DNA of 64,000 nucleotides from Shewanella woodyi ATCC 51908 (GCF_000019525.1 NC_010506.1:124001-188000); one strand, 5' to 3'; shown: positions 16,128 to 25,910, numbered from the stretch's first letter. The notes: generated by a model not told the origin, from the letters alone. Program-made: numbers and translations.

Positions 16128-17183
16128 TTACTCTTGATATGTTAGCTTGCCTGTTTCGTCGTAATACTTGCTGCTAACCTCTTTTCCTTTACCGTCTAGT
16201 TTCCTGAGTATCATGAGCTGGCCATTTTCATGGAAGACTTTAACTTGCTTATCTATAATGATGCCATCGGCATAGTGCTCGCGCTTTTGTAGTTGCCCGT
16301 TACAGTAAAACTGTTCGAACAATCCATGTTCAATATTTTTACGGTAATGCTCTATGGCTTGCAGTTGCCCGTTTTCTTGGCAAAATCTGAGTACTTTCCC
16401 GTCAAGCGTGATGGAGGGGTAGATGTAATGCTTCTCTGATTGACGATAGCCATTGGGCCAGTACGTATCTAGTTGTGAACGGTTACTTTGCCTATCATAG
16501 TTGAATTGGGTACGAATTTTACCGCTAAAGAAATAAGTGATTTCATTAAGCTTCTTTAGATCTTCATCTCGAAATTCACCATTACTGGAGAGCTGGCCAT
16601 TGGCATAATAGCGTTTCCAGCGTTGTCGCTTCTCACCATTTTGAGCAAAATAGGTATGTATCCATTCTCGACCTTTTTCGTAGCTAATGCTCTCGACTAT
16701 ATCTTCGCCATCAAATCGTTTAAAACTATTGATAATACCCTCTTCGGTATAGAAATCTTCAGTTAGCTTTTCACCCTCTTGATATATTGTGCGGCTTCTT
16801 AATTTATCACTTTTATAGTGGTAAACCAGATGCTCACCATCTTTGAGGCCTTGATTAAACCAACCTTGGAATTTGAGATGTACTTCGTTAGCTGAAAAGC
16901 TAAAGCCGTGTTTTAGTCCGTCTTTATATTGAGCTGCGTTGAAATGATTGCCATACATGCTGGTGCTAACACCAATGCCAGTAAAGGGCTTACCACGATA
17001 ACCCGTTAGGCAATCTTGATTGATGGTGAGCCCTTGCTCCTCTGTTTCCGAGCACTCTATCTGTTCAAGCTCTTCTTCATTAATGGGATGAGTTGGCACC
17101 TGCTCACAGCCGCTAAAAAACAGCAGTGTTACAATTAACGCTATAGGATTAGAGCTAAGCTTTACAGGCTTATTGAATGACAA
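16128..17183 (-). CDS. Lipoprotein with YwqK/MORN-like repeats
   Basis: 351 residues. An N-terminal lipoprotein signal with lipobox LFFSGC (Cys near 26) is followed by about ten copies of a 22-25-residue repeat of the type Y-x-N-G-Q-L-x-x-x-x-x-Y. Examples are YYANGQLSSNGEF, FCQENGQLQAIEHY, FYCNGQLQKREHY and FHENGQLMILRKL. Such repeats are annotated as MORN variants or YwqK-family antitoxin repeats. The start is TTG at 17183, directly after the TAA of the upstream gene (no gap), with GGAG nine bases before it, so translation is coupled. It probably works with the larger repeat protein at the cell envelope. I see no toxin-like partner. Function unknown. Confidence 0.75.
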   Translation of the reverse strand: MSFNKPVKLSSNPIALIVTLLFFSGCEQVPTHPINEEELEQIECSETEEQGLTINQDCLTGYRGKPFTGIGVSTSMYGNHFNAAQYKDGLKHGFSFSANEVHLKFQGWFNQGLKDGEHLVYHYKSDKLRSRTIYQEGEKLTEDFYTEEGIINSFKRFDGEDIVESISYEKGREWIHTYFAQNGEKRQRWKRYYANGQLSSNGEFRDEDLKKLNEITYFFSGKIRTQFNYDRQSNRSQLDTYWPNGYRQSEKHYIYPSITLDGKVLRFCQENGQLQAIEHYRKNIEHGLFEQFYCNGQLQKREHYADGIIIDKQVKVFHENGQLMILRKLDGKGKEVSSKYYDETGKLTYQE

Positions 17184-19493
17184 TTAGTGATGCTCCGTTT
17201 TAATGAGCTTACCGAATTGATCATAGTAGACCCAGTCACCAGATTGTCGATTGCTAATGTAGCTGCCTTCGCTGCGTTTCTCGCCATTGGGCCAGTAACT
17301 TTGCCATAATCCCTCTTTTCTCTCTCTTAAATAGGTGCCTTTTTCAGATAACTTACCGTTAGGGTGGAAGTAGCTGGCTTCTCCCTCCTTTTGCCCTTTG
17401 AGCCACTGCTCTTGATACTTTTTCTTACCTGTTTGAAAGTAATGAATAAGCTCGCCATCTAGTTTACCTTTTGCATAATGTGCTTGCTGCTTTAGCTGAC
17501 CATTGCTGTAGTACTCAAGTTGCTTTCCATGTTGTTTTCCATCAAGAAACTCAACACTTAAGGACTGCATGCCATCTTCAAACCAAAGCTCCCAATGGCC
17601 AATCTGCTTTCCTTCAAGCATCTCTCCTTGACGCTTTACTTGACCGTTGTCGACGTAATACTCAGCGTAGGGACCTGTTTGCTCACCATTTTTATAGGTT
17701 TCACTGCGATAGCGTATTTTTTTAAAGCTGAAGTATTCGCGAAGGCCATTTAGCTTATTCTGTTGATATTGACTGGTACGATAGATATTGCCCTCAGGGA
17801 TGGTACCAAAGGTGGGATCGCTCTCTTGATAGCGATAGTCTGTCCATAGTCCATCTCTTTGATTATCTAAATACTGCCCTGTGACGCGTCTGCGGCCGTT
17901 ATAGTATTCAGCATAATCGCCATTAAGCTTGCCCTCTTTAAAGGTTTGCTTGCGGCTGACTAGTCCTTGTTGATAATGAAGCCAAAGACCCTCTTTTTCA
18001 CCGTTAAGGTATTTACCTTCATCATTGGGATCGCCATTTGCGTACCAACGGGCATAGTTGCCGTGGTATGGGAAACGATAATTTGAGTCGCTTTTTTCTG
18101 TGGCGTAGTGAATAAGCTCTCGTGGAGAGCCTGTATCGTAAAATGATTCATATTTACCTGCCCACTTGCCATCAATTCGGGTTCCACGCTCCTTTAGAGT
18201 GCCGTCTTCAAAGTAGCTCTCAGCAGTTCCAGTTTGTTTTCCCTGCTTATACTGATTTAGGCTACGTACCGTATCTTTATCATAGTAGACGATTTGGTCC
18301 CCATGACGTTCACCTGCATGCCACTGTTCCCGTTTATGGATAACCCCCTGCCGATAACGCTCAAACTTTCCCTGTTTTAGCCCCATCTCATAATAGCCTT
18401 TTGAGATTAACCGGCCCTCTGAGTCATAGGTTTCTTGTATTCCCTGAAGTGGATATTGGTCGTTATCAGTTAAGTTTGAAGTGTGATAGTTGGTGACTTT
18501 TTTTAGCTCACCATTATCAAAATAGGTTTTTTGAGTGCCAGCTTGTTTGCCCTCTTTATAGTTCTGCTCAATGATCAATACACCAGAAAGGTTGTAGTAG
18601 GACTGAGCACCATCTAATAGCCCATTTTTGTATTGCTCTTTCTCCAACAAGGTTCCATTGTCACTGTAACGCAGTAACTCTCCTTGGCGTAGATCGTTTT
18701 GATAGTGTGATTGAATTGAGACCTGACCATTGGGATGATATTCAAGAGCATTGCCATTACGGCTATCTGCCTCATAGTGGGTTTCACTTTCAGGCGTGCC
18801 ATCATCATAGGATCTCAGCCATTTTCCTTGGCGTTGTCCGTCAGCATTGTATTGACCTTTGACTAAGGTTTGCCCTTGGTTATTTTGTTCTAGATAGGGG
18901 CCTGATACTTGGTTATTAGCATATTGCTGACTGAGCGCCAATGTGCCATTTTCATGGTAACTCTCCCATAAACCATGTCGAAGATTATCTAAATAGCTCT
19001 CTTTAGCCTGTAATTTGCCGCTATTGAAAAATCGTTTTACAAGGGACTTTTGGCCCTCTTTATAATCCGTGGTTTGATAGATAGAGCCTTGACGATTATA
19101 TTGCTCCCAGCGGCCAGTGGGCACACCTTTGATATAGTGCTGAATTTCATTTATGCCACCACTCATATCAAACAGCTGCCACTTACCATCTTGGTAGCCA
19201 TTGAGGTACAGGCCATCGACCAGCTTTTGATTGTTGGGGAGAAAGACTTGCCATTGACCGTTTGGAAGCCCCTGTGAGAATTGCCCTAAGGTATAGCCTT
19301 GGTTATCCCTGACGATAGAGATATCGCCATTCAGTGCCATACCATTGGCTATGTTGTAATAAAAACCAACTCCGTCTTGCTGACGAACCTCTATCATGGC
19401 GGAGGAGATATTTTGTGTTGCTGATGCAGGTAAACTGATTAGTGTTACGCTAACCATGATGAGGCTTGCGATTATGGATTGGTAAAAATGCAT
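17184..19493 (-). CDS. Large exported protein of about 25 YwqK/MORN-like repeats
   Basis: 769 residues. A signal peptide (about 1-25, ending LPASAT) is followed almost to the C-terminus by tandem repeats of about 22-28 residues with the pattern Y-x-x-G-x-x-x-G-x-W-x-x-Y-x-x-N-G-x-L. Examples are ESYLDNLRHGLWESYHENG, KEGKQAGTQKTYFDNG, GKQHGKQLEYYSNGQL and RERKEGLWQSYWPNG. There is no other domain, no lipobox and no predicted membrane segment. A long beta solenoid-like array in the periplasm or on the surface is likely. It is the first gene of a two-gene unit with the lipoprotein. YwqK annotation would call it an antitoxin, but a secreted protein this long is unlikely to be one. Function unknown. 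Confidence 0.75.
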   Translation of the reverse strand: MHFYQSIIASLIMVSVTLISLPASATQNISSAMIEVRQQDGVGFYYNIANGMALNGDISIVRDNQGYTLGQFSQGLPNGQWQVFLPNNQKLVDGLYLNGYQDGKWQLFDMSGGINEIQHYIKGVPTGRWEQYNRQGSIYQTTDYKEGQKSLVKRFFNSGKLQAKESYLDNLRHGLWESYHENGTLALSQQYANNQVSGPYLEQNNQGQTLVKGQYNADGQRQGKWLRSYDDGTPESETHYEADSRNGNALEYHPNGQVSIQSHYQNDLRQGELLRYSDNGTLLEKEQYKNGLLDGAQSYYNLSGVLIIEQNYKEGKQAGTQKTYFDNGELKKVTNYHTSNLTDNDQYPLQGIQETYDSEGRLISKGYYEMGLKQGKFERYRQGVIHKREQWHAGERHGDQIVYYDKDTVRSLNQYKQGKQTGTAESYFEDGTLKERGTRIDGKWAGKYESFYDTGSPRELIHYATEKSDSNYRFPYHGNYARWYANGDPNDEGKYLNGEKEGLWLHYQQGLVSRKQTFKEGKLNGDYAEYYNGRRRVTGQYLDNQRDGLWTDYRYQESDPTFGTIPEGNIYRTSQYQQNKLNGLREYFSFKKIRYRSETYKNGEQTGPYAEYYVDNGQVKRQGEMLEGKQIGHWELWFEDGMQSLSVEFLDGKQHGKQLEYYSNGQLKQQAHYAKGKLDGELIHYFQTGKKKYQEQWLKGQKEGEASYFHPNGKLSEKGTYLRERKEGLWQSYWPNGEKRSEGSYISNRQSGDWVYYDQFGKLIKTEHH

Positions 19494-19763
19494 TAAAACT
19501 TCCCTGACTTAATATCTTGTTAAAATCTAGTTATATCAATTACTCCATTGTCTGCATTATACATAAAATTAGAATCTCGGAGTAAATCAGGTTGGTTTTA
19601 TCATCTTTTTACAATTCACCTTTTGATGTATTCGTCTGTTCTTTGTGGCGGAAGCATTGTTTATCTACTGTATCGGCTTCAGTCTATTTATTGCTTTTTC
19701 ATCAATTTTAGGCTGTTCACTTTTACGAAAATTAAGGGGACGGTTTTCCGCACAGTGCATTCG

Positions 19764-20570
19764 TCATTTATTTGCTAAAACTGACTTTATTTTTGCGACT
19801 AACGCTTTATTTTTCGAGGTGTTTAGCGCATCTGGATGAGGTGATGTAAATCGGCCTACATCATTGTCAAAGTATCTACCCGAAGCGTTGGCAAACTCAT
19901 CTGAAAGTGCGGCACGGCAAAGTATATCGACACCGATGTTTAAGTCTCCCCCTTTAATACCATAGGCCTCTTTTACCATTTTACTTCCTAATAACGAGGC
20001 TGGATTGAGCGAGATAATTGCTGGCCCCTTCTCTTTGTATTGCTCTGCCATATAGATTGACCACATGATTAGACCCAGCTTACTTTGTGCGTAAATGTTA
20101 CTGTCTTCAATATCATTATTGGGTCTGGTTAAACTGTCTAAATCGACATGAGATTGGGCTGCCGATGAAAGATTGATGATTCGACCTGAGGTATCAAATA
20201 GGTCTACTAGCCGCTGCGTAAGTAAAAATGGCGCTATGGTATTTACAACAAAGCGAACATCTAGGCCATCTTCCGTATCTATTTTGACAGTTTTATATAC
20301 ACCAGCGTTATTGATTAGCACATCAATTTTTTGATGTTTATCCATAATTGTATCAGCGAGTGCTTCAACATCGGAAAGGTTAGATAGATCAGAGCAGTAA
20401 CTTTCAACCACTCCTGCTCCTGCTAACCCTGATAATATTTCACTAACGTCTGCTAGCTTAGTTGGATTACGGCCATGGATTAGTACATGGTGCCCGTTTG
20501 AAACAAGAGCTTTAGCAGTCTCCAGCCCTATGCCATCTGTAGAGCCAGTAATAAGAATAACTTTTTTCAT
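19764..20570 (-). CDS. Short-chain dehydrogenase/reductase
   Basis: 268 residues of classical SDR type, resembling retinol-dehydrogenase/oxidoreductase members. The cofactor motif is TGSTDGIG near residue 8, NNAG appears as INNAGVY, the catalytic Ser lies in INLSSAAQ, and Tyr/Lys in YAQSKLG. HGRN after beta strand 2 suggests NADP preference. The gene follows the enoyl-CoA hydratase-like gene in the same direction (161 bases apart) and both face the LysR gene, so the three probably form one metabolic unit. Substrate unknown. Between this gene's 3' end and the repeat-protein start at 19493 I see no convincing gene. Confidence 0.88.
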   Translation of the reverse strand: MKKVILITGSTDGIGLETAKALVSNGHHVLIHGRNPTKLADVSEILSGLAGAGVVESYCSDLSNLSDVEALADTIMDKHQKIDVLINNAGVYKTVKIDTEDGLDVRFVVNTIAPFLLTQRLVDLFDTSGRIINLSSAAQSHVDLDSLTRPNNDIEDSNIYAQSKLGLIMWSIYMAEQYKEKGPAIISLNPASLLGSKMVKEAYGIKGGDLNIGVDILCRAALSDEFANASGRYFDNDVGRFTSPHPDALNTSKNKALVAKIKSVLANK

Positions 20571-20731
20571 TGAGGAACTCCGTTAATAGCGATATAAGAG
20601 TCACCTCCTAGTAAGTACAGGCTTCACTAGGAGGTGATTTTTATATATAGCTAAGGCAATAAATAGTATTGAATAGATAACCGTAGTTAGCGTTGAAGCT
20701 TACTATTAATTAGTGTTTAGTTAATCTGGTA

Positions 20732-21577
20732 TTAGTTAATATCCTGAACTTTCATGACCAAATCATCCCAATTACGCTGGTTGTCGATATCGTGTTGTAA
20801 CCCTTGTTCATCAGCAATTGTAAAACGTTTAATAGCAGCTGTTTTACTGGTTGACTGGTAAAGCCAATATGCTTCTGCCTTAAGGGCCTCCTCAATCGGT
20901 TGATCGATAGATTCATATACCGCTCGCTTGCAAGCATTAATCGACTCTGCGGGAAATCTAGCAATACGCTGAGCTAGGTTTTTTACATAATCGTCAATTT
21001 CATCTGGCTCTAGTGCTTTATTGATAGTGCCGTATGCTTCTGCTTCATCTGCACCAAAATCTCGGGCGCTAAGAATTATTTCTAGTGCGCGGCCTAGCCC
21101 TGTTTGACGTGCCATACGAGATGCACCTCCACCACAGGGGAGAATACCCATCGCAACCTCCATCTGCATGAATTTGTATTTACCGCGTGCTGCAAAACGC
21201 ATATCACACGCAAGAGCGAATTCATGTCCCCCACCGCGTGCAAAGCCTTCAAGTTTAGCAATGGTTGCTTGAGGTAATTTACTGATGCGATCTAATACTT
21301 TTTGTAAATCTAGAAGTTCCACCTCGCTGCGTGAAACGGCTTTGGTTGAAAGATCTTTAAGAAGATTAGTATCGTAGTGGCAAACCCAGATCTCTGGGTT
21401 TGCTGACTGGAATATAACAACCTTTACTTCATGATCTCTTTCCAGTCGCATCGCAAGAGAGTTCAAATCCGATATCATCTCAAGACCTTGTAGATTCACC
21501 GAACCGAAGTTAAAAGTGATGGTAAGGATTGAATCTTCAAGTTTTGCATTAAATGTTTTGTAACCTTCATAAGTCAT
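20732..21577 (-). CDS. Enoyl-CoA hydratase/isomerase (crotonase) family protein
   Basis: 281 residues with the crotonase fold. The oxyanion-hole segments are HYDTNLL (first) and EGFARGGGHEFALACDMRFA (second), followed by MEVAMGILPCGGGASRMARQTG, where the usual Pro-Gly is Pro-Cys. The Glu in MEVAMG aligns with the second catalytic Glu of hydratases. Some members of this sequence type act on non-CoA or aromatic substrates, so hydratase activity is not certain. It is the first gene of the leftward pair with the SDR, divergent from a LysR regulator with a palindromic site between. Confidence 0.82.
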   Translation of the reverse strand: MTYEGYKTFNAKLEDSILTITFNFGSVNLQGLEMISDLNSLAMRLERDHEVKVVIFQSANPEIWVCHYDTNLLKDLSTKAVSRSEVELLDLQKVLDRISKLPQATIAKLEGFARGGGHEFALACDMRFAARGKYKFMQMEVAMGILPCGGGASRMARQTGLGRALEIILSARDFGADEAEAYGTINKALEPDEIDDYVKNLAQRIARFPAESINACKRAVYESIDQPIEEALKAEAYWLYQSTSKTAAIKRFTIADEQGLQHDIDNQRNWDDLVMKVQDIN

Positions 21578-21673
21578 GATCGTATTCCTTGTAATACCTT
21601 GCTATGGCGTTTTAGATACTTTATTTTTCAATTGAAAGTAAGGTTAACAATGTGTTGCTGAAATGATAATTGG

Positions 21674-21691
21674 ACTGTTTAATAAAACAGT
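21674..21691. promoter_or_regulatory. Candidate LysR operator
   Basis: ACTGTTT-AATA-AAACAGT is an exact 18-bp inverted repeat containing a T-N11-A-type core. It lies between the divergent crotonase (start 21577) and LysR (start 21803) genes, where LysR proteins usually bind. Confidence 0.5.
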
Positions 21692-21802
21692 TATAAACAT
21701 TCTTTAATAAAAGTGGGTTATGTTATTTAAGGAGATAGAACTGAAGAGTTAAATCTTTTGACGACGAAGAGTTGTCATATTTTATGTTCAATAAGGATAG
21801 AG

Positions 21803-22696
21803 ATGAATATTGAAGATCTTAGACTTTTTGTTCGGCTTGCGGTGACAAATAACATTAGCAAGGCAGGACAAGATTTGGGCCTTTCTCCTCCTCTTGCAAG
21901 TATTCACATTAATCGATTGGAGAAAACCTTAGGCGCGCGTCTAGTTCATCGCACCACTCGAAAGGTTTCGTTGACTGAAGAGGGGATAACGTTTCTGCCC
22001 CATGCTGAGGAGATTATTCTTCGGGTAGATGAAGCTATGGAATCTGTAGGAAAAGGACTTACAAGACCTCAAGGAGTACTAAAAATTTCTGCGCCATCTT
22101 CATTTGGTCGCATGCATTTAATGCCCGCATTGAAAGGGTTTCTTACTCAGCATCCTGCTATTTCCGTCGACATACAGTTAACCGATACCATGGTTGACTT
22201 AGTTGCAGGTGGATTTGATGTAGGAATAAGAAATTCTGAATTAAAAAGTTCGAGTTTAGTTGCAAGAAAGCTAGCTGTAGATAGACGAATAATATGTGCC
22301 TCTCCTGAATATATTCGTGAAAATGGACAACCGAGTAGCCCTGAGGAGCTTAGAGATCACCAATGTATTAACCTTAAGGGCTTAGAAGGTTGGACTTTTG
22401 AGACTTTAAACGGAAACGTGAATATTAATACTAAGGGAAACGTACGTGTTGATCAGGGCGAAGCAGTAAGAGATGCATGTATCAATGGTATGGGGGTTGC
22501 TATGTGCGCAACTTGGATTGCTTACGAACATCTGAAACGAGGTGATTTGATTCAAATTTTAAAAGATTACCCCTTAATCGACGATGCATCAATCTGGGCA
22601 ATATACCCGAGCTCAAAACTTCTTGCTCCCAAAATAAGGGCTTTTATTGACTATTTCTCAGTGTATTACGGAACTCCTGCATATTGGGATACTTAA
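21803..22696 (+). CDS. LysR-family transcriptional regulator
   Basis: The open frame reaches back to a TTG at 21758, but AAGGA at 21793-21797 five bases before ATG 21803 gives MNIEDLRLFVRLAV, the normal LysR start (297 residues). The winged HTH covers about 1-60 (NISKAGQDLGLSPPLASIHINRLEKTLGARLVHRTTRKVSLTEEG, interrupted here only by line length) and the effector domain begins near GVLKISAPSSFGRMHLMP. It belongs to the DsdC/AaeR-like branch with the ISAPSSFGR motif. Divergent to the crotonase-SDR pair, which it likely controls. Confidence 0.9.
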   Translation: MNIEDLRLFVRLAVTNNISKAGQDLGLSPPLASIHINRLEKTLGARLVHRTTRKVSLTEEGITFLPHAEEIILRVDEAMESVGKGLTRPQGVLKISAPSSFGRMHLMPALKGFLTQHPAISVDIQLTDTMVDLVAGGFDVGIRNSELKSSSLVARKLAVDRRIICASPEYIRENGQPSSPEELRDHQCINLKGLEGWTFETLNGNVNINTKGNVRVDQGEAVRDACINGMGVAMCATWIAYEHLKRGDLIQILKDYPLIDDASIWAIYPSSKLLAPKIRAFIDYFSVYYGTPAYWDT

Positions 22697-22756
22697 GTGT
22701 CAGGAGTGTTTCGCTTTATGTATATTTTTTCTTAATGCTATCGAATCGAGTTAAAT

Positions 22757-22800
22757 ATAGCTGCGTCAGTACCTTTATCGTGTAAGACGCAGCTTTATAA
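22757..22800. terminator. Shared hairpin terminator between convergent lysR and gor
   Basis: AGCTGCGTC (22759-22767) and GACGCAGCT (22786-22794) form a nine-base perfect stem with an 18-base loop, flanked by AT-rich TTATAAA/AAATATA. It lies between two convergent stops and could serve both. Confidence 0.55.
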
Positions 22801-22805
22801 AGCAA

Positions 22806-24161
22806 TTAACGCATAGTAACGAACTCTTCGGCGCCAGTTGGGTGTATTGCGACAACGGCATCAAATTGCGCTTTGGTTGCGCCCATCTTCATGGCAACAC
22901 CGAAACCTTGCAGTATCTCATCCATGGCGAAGCCTATGCCGTGAATACCGACAACGGTCTCCTCAGGGCCTGCACATACTAGCTTCATCTTACAGGCTTG
23001 ACGGTGCGCCGTGACCGCTGTGTACATGGAGGTGAAACCTGAGGTGTAGCACTTAACATTTTCTGCACCGTATTGAGCAACGGCTTCAGGCTCTGAAAGT
23101 CCCATGGTACCGATAGCTGGGTGGCTAAAGACTACCGTAGGTATAAGCGTGTAATCCATCTTAGCATCAGCCATACCATTGAATAGACGCTCTGAAAGTA
23201 GACGGCCAGCTTTAACGGCAACTGGAGTTAGCTCAACGCCACCTTCGATGATATCACCGACACAGTAGATACCTGGATTGGTCGTGTTTTGCTGTTCGTC
23301 GACAACCACATAACCACGATCGTTTAGCTTAACTTGGGTATTTTCCAGACCGATATTGTTGGTTGAAGGTTTACGGCCAATCGCCCAGATGAGGCTATCG
23401 ACTTCGAAGCTTTCGCCATTCTCAAGCTTAAGGGTTAGGCTGCCATCAGCATTTTTACTGACCGATTCTGGGGTGCTATTGGTATGAAGTGTCGGGCCAT
23501 CAGTTGCCATTGACTCCATTAGCGCTTCGCTTAGCATAGGATCGAAGCTACGTAGCGGTGCATGCTTACGGACAAAAAGTTGGGTTTCACTGCCAAGTGA
23601 GTGCAGTACTCCGGCAAGCTCTACGGCAATATAACCAGCTCCGATAACAGCAACACGCTTAGGTTGCTCTCTTAGCGCGAAGAAACCGTCAGAATCGATA
23701 CCATGTTCAGCACCAGGAATATTGGGAATGCTAGGTGAACCGCCTGTGGCGATCAGAATGTGATCAGCTGTGTACTCTTGGCCATCAACCTCTATGGTGC
23801 GCTCATTAACAAAGCGGCCATAACCGCGGACGAGTGTGACCTTGTTACTTTCAAGACCACGATCGTATGAGCCATGGATTCTTTCGATATAGGCTTCACG
23901 GCTGGCAACTAAGGTGTTCCAGTCAAACTTATTGACGGTGACATCGAAACCATAGTCTTTAGCGTATAGATGTAGTGCCTCAGCGACTTGAGCACCGTAC
24001 CACATCACCTTTTTAGGGACACAGCCTACGTTGACACAGGTTCCACCTAAGGCTTTTGCTTCGATTAATAGTACCTTAGCACCGCGCATCGCCGCTCGGT
24101 TTGCCGATGCTATACCACCACTACCTGCGCCAAGACAGATATAGTCAAAATGTTGGGCCAT
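22806..24161 (-). CDS. gor: Glutathione-disulfide reductase
   Basis: 451 residues, as in E. coli Gor (450). The FAD motif is [16 protein letters not shown] and the redox disulfide is Cys42/Cys47 in [13 protein letters not shown]. The NADPH motif is [19 protein letters not shown], followed by Arg-bearing [13 protein letters not shown] (NADPH 2'-phosphate recognition). The second FAD motif is GIYCVGDI, and the C-terminal catalytic HPTGAEEF is intact. It catalyses NADPH-dependent reduction of oxidised glutathione in the cytoplasm. In E. coli gor neighbours rlmJ and prlC; here prlC is two genes away and rlmJ is 27 kb away. Confidence 0.96.
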   Translation of the reverse strand: MAQHFDYICLGAGSGGIASANRAAMRGAKVLLIEAKALGGTCVNVGCVPKKVMWYGAQVAEALHLYAKDYGFDVTVNKFDWNTLVASREAYIERIHGSYDRGLESNKVTLVRGYGRFVNERTIEVDGQEYTADHILIATGGSPSIPNIPGAEHGIDSDGFFALREQPKRVAVIGAGYIAVELAGVLHSLGSETQLFVRKHAPLRSFDPMLSEALMESMATDGPTLHTNSTPESVSKNADGSLTLKLENGESFEVDSLIWAIGRKPSTNNIGLENTQVKLNDRGYVVVDEQQNTTNPGIYCVGDIIEGGVELTPVAVKAGRLLSERLFNGMADAKMDYTLIPTVVFSHPAIGTMGLSEPEAVAQYGAENVKCYTSGFTSMYTAVTAHRQACKMKLVCAGPEETVVGIHGIGFAMDEILQGFGVAMKMGATKAQFDAVVAIHPTGAEEFVTMR

Positions 24162-24302
24162 TATTATCTCCAGAAGGGTTATACACTATAATCATTGTCC
24201 ACATTGTAGGGGGAAAACTAAGCGCAAACCAGTAATTGATTATTCGTGCTCTGACTGGAGGAGTAGACCTGATGGCTAATCATTTTATTGCTCGCTAAAA
24301 AA

Positions 24303-24812
24303 CTAACGTCGATATTGGCAATGGTCATGATCTGTCTGCTTGGGTCCCTCGGCGCCGCACTTCAAGCATTTCCACTCCTGCTCTCTGATACTTAGCTCCT
24401 TTTTATGGTAGCTATTTGCATTTGAGTTCCCCTTATCGTTGAGCTTTCTTTCAAGGTGATCCATACGTGCATCGAGCCAGCGACAGCCGGGATCATTGGC
24501 CACACTTGTTCGACTGGCAAGTTGCTGTTTACGCGAAAGCTTGCTCTTTTTTGATCTACTTTGACTTCTCTTTCTGCTCTTAGCGGGAGTGGATTGATAC
24601 TCTTTGGTTGGTTTTATCGAGGGGATCTCCAGTGCACTCTCCTGTTTTGATGGTAGCTGTATGGGGTTACCTTGACTGTCGAGTACGGAGCCCAGCGGTA
24701 AGGGTTTGGAGTTACTAGCATGGGAAGGGGGGATTAGGCTGAGAAATAAAATGGTGAGTAGCAGTGGTAAATGAGTCGCAGCATTCAGCCTTGGGGTATG
24801 AGAGAGTGACAT
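24303..24812 (-). CDS. Hypothetical exported protein with Cys/His cluster
   Basis: 169 residues, no recognised family. A hydrophobic N-terminus (about 14-32, LPLLLTILFLSLIPPSHAS) looks like a signal peptide. A basic Ser/Lys-rich middle (SRKRSQSRSKKSKLSRKQQ) follows, and the C-terminal third has PGCRWLDARMDHLERKL and then CLKCGAEGPKQTDHDHC, a possible small zinc site (C-x2-C-x8-H-x-H-x-C). A charged helix with possible coiled coil precedes it. GAGG lies eight bases before the ATG. It shares direction with gor but is probably its own unit, 141 bases upstream of it. Confidence 0.6.
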   Translation of the reverse strand: MSLSHTPRLNAATHLPLLLTILFLSLIPPSHASNSKPLPLGSVLDSQGNPIQLPSKQESALEIPSIKPTKEYQSTPAKSRKRSQSRSKKSKLSRKQQLASRTSVANDPGCRWLDARMDHLERKLNDKGNSNANSYHKKELSIREQEWKCLKCGAEGPKQTDHDHCQYRR

Positions 24813-24930
24813 TCCATGTTCCTCTGTGAGAGTTTAAAGACAATCCCTGTCCTTTGTTCTATCTGTATCAAGACTATAAATCTAGTCAACAAGAGTGACT
24901 TTTTCAAACCGATATTTAACCTAATTGGTA

Positions 24931-25707
24931 TTAGAATACCCAGGTTAAGTGAACCCCAGCAAAGGTTTGATCTAAACTGGATTCTACTTCATCCATCTTA
25001 GCTTCTAGTTTGATATCTTCTTGCGCGATCGTGTGACTAACATGCCCAGAGATAATGACATTTTGAGCTAACTGGTACTCAGCTTCGACACCAAACTGGA
25101 AATGGTTCGGACCATTGTGATCTTCGGTTGCATATTGAAAGTCAAAGGCTTGAGTTACATAGGGGGTAAATGTAAACCCATCTAAAAGCTCCCAACTGCT
25201 GTGTAGGCTGGCCTCGACAAAGTAACCGCTGGCCTCTGTGGCATAGGTGTAATTAATCGAGGGAGTCAGCCATTCTACGCCTGAGTAGCTAAGTGAGCCA
25301 AACAGCTCATTGTCGCTACAACGCTCATCACCATAAGACTCTATTCTTTGGTAGCCTAAAGTGGTTTCCAAGTTTTCAGTCAGCGCTATGCTGTATTCCA
25401 GGCCTAAATTCCACTCGGTGTAGTGCTGGCTATCGGCGCGGCCCATGGTGGCGTAGACATTGAGGTTTCCATGTTGAACAGCGGCGCTGCTCCAAAAGAT
25501 GCCGCCTTTGTCTAAGTTGTTTCGCCCCTCTGAGATATAATCAGAGTCCCAACCTAGATCGATTAAATACTGTGTTTCATTGTCTTGATTTGGCGTGAAT
25601 TTGTTAGTGCTATGGGAGTCGTCGATAGCCGAATTTGTGTCAGCCGCAGCAGGAGCTGCCATACTGATCAAGCATGTTAGTAGTGTGAGTGTCAGTGTGT
25701 TTTTCAT
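24931..25707 (-). CDS. Putative outer-membrane beta-barrel protein
   Basis: 258 residues. A clear signal peptide (about 1-22, MAAPAAA-D) is followed by alternating aromatic/polar strands typical of a small outer-membrane barrel, for example YLIDLGWDSDYISEGRNN, VYATMGRA, YTEWNLGLEYSIAL and TPSINYTYATEASGYFVEASL. It ends in FAGVHLTWVF, a terminal Phe barrel-assembly signal. Its style is like TorF/TIGR02001-type porins but I cannot assign a family firmly. Transcribed toward the small exported Cys/His protein, with 118 bases between them. Confidence 0.7.
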   Translation of the reverse strand: MKNTLTLTLLTCLISMAAPAAADTNSAIDDSHSTNKFTPNQDNETQYLIDLGWDSDYISEGRNNLDKGGIFWSSAAVQHGNLNVYATMGRADSQHYTEWNLGLEYSIALTENLETTLGYQRIESYGDERCSDNELFGSLSYSGVEWLTPSINYTYATEASGYFVEASLHSSWELLDGFTFTPYVTQAFDFQYATEDHNGPNHFQFGVEAEYQLAQNVIISGHVSHTIAQEDIKLEAKMDEVESSLDQTFAGVHLTWVF

Positions 25708-25910
25708 ATATGACTCAAATATAGGCTAGGTGTCTCAGTTTTGCGGATGATACAGCTCAGCTTTAATGTGTAAATGATAACGCTTTGTATTTGCGATCGG
25801 CTTATCAACTCCGGCAGTGTAAAGATTTGGTAAAGTATTTTTTTGAGCTGGGTCAAAGTATTGGCCTATTTAGCCTGATAGTCAGCCATATTATGCGCAT
25901 AAATGTTTTA

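Noticed and set aside
16128..19493. Toxin-antitoxin locus
   Set aside because: YwqK-type naming suggests an antitoxin, but both proteins have export signals and no toxin candidate lies nearby.
19548..19839. Two hydrophobic ORFs (76 and 64 residues) between the repeat protein and the SDR gene
   Set aside because: No ribosome binding site, overlapping frames, and partial antisense overlap with the SDR 3' end; AT-rich DNA explains the hydrophobic content.
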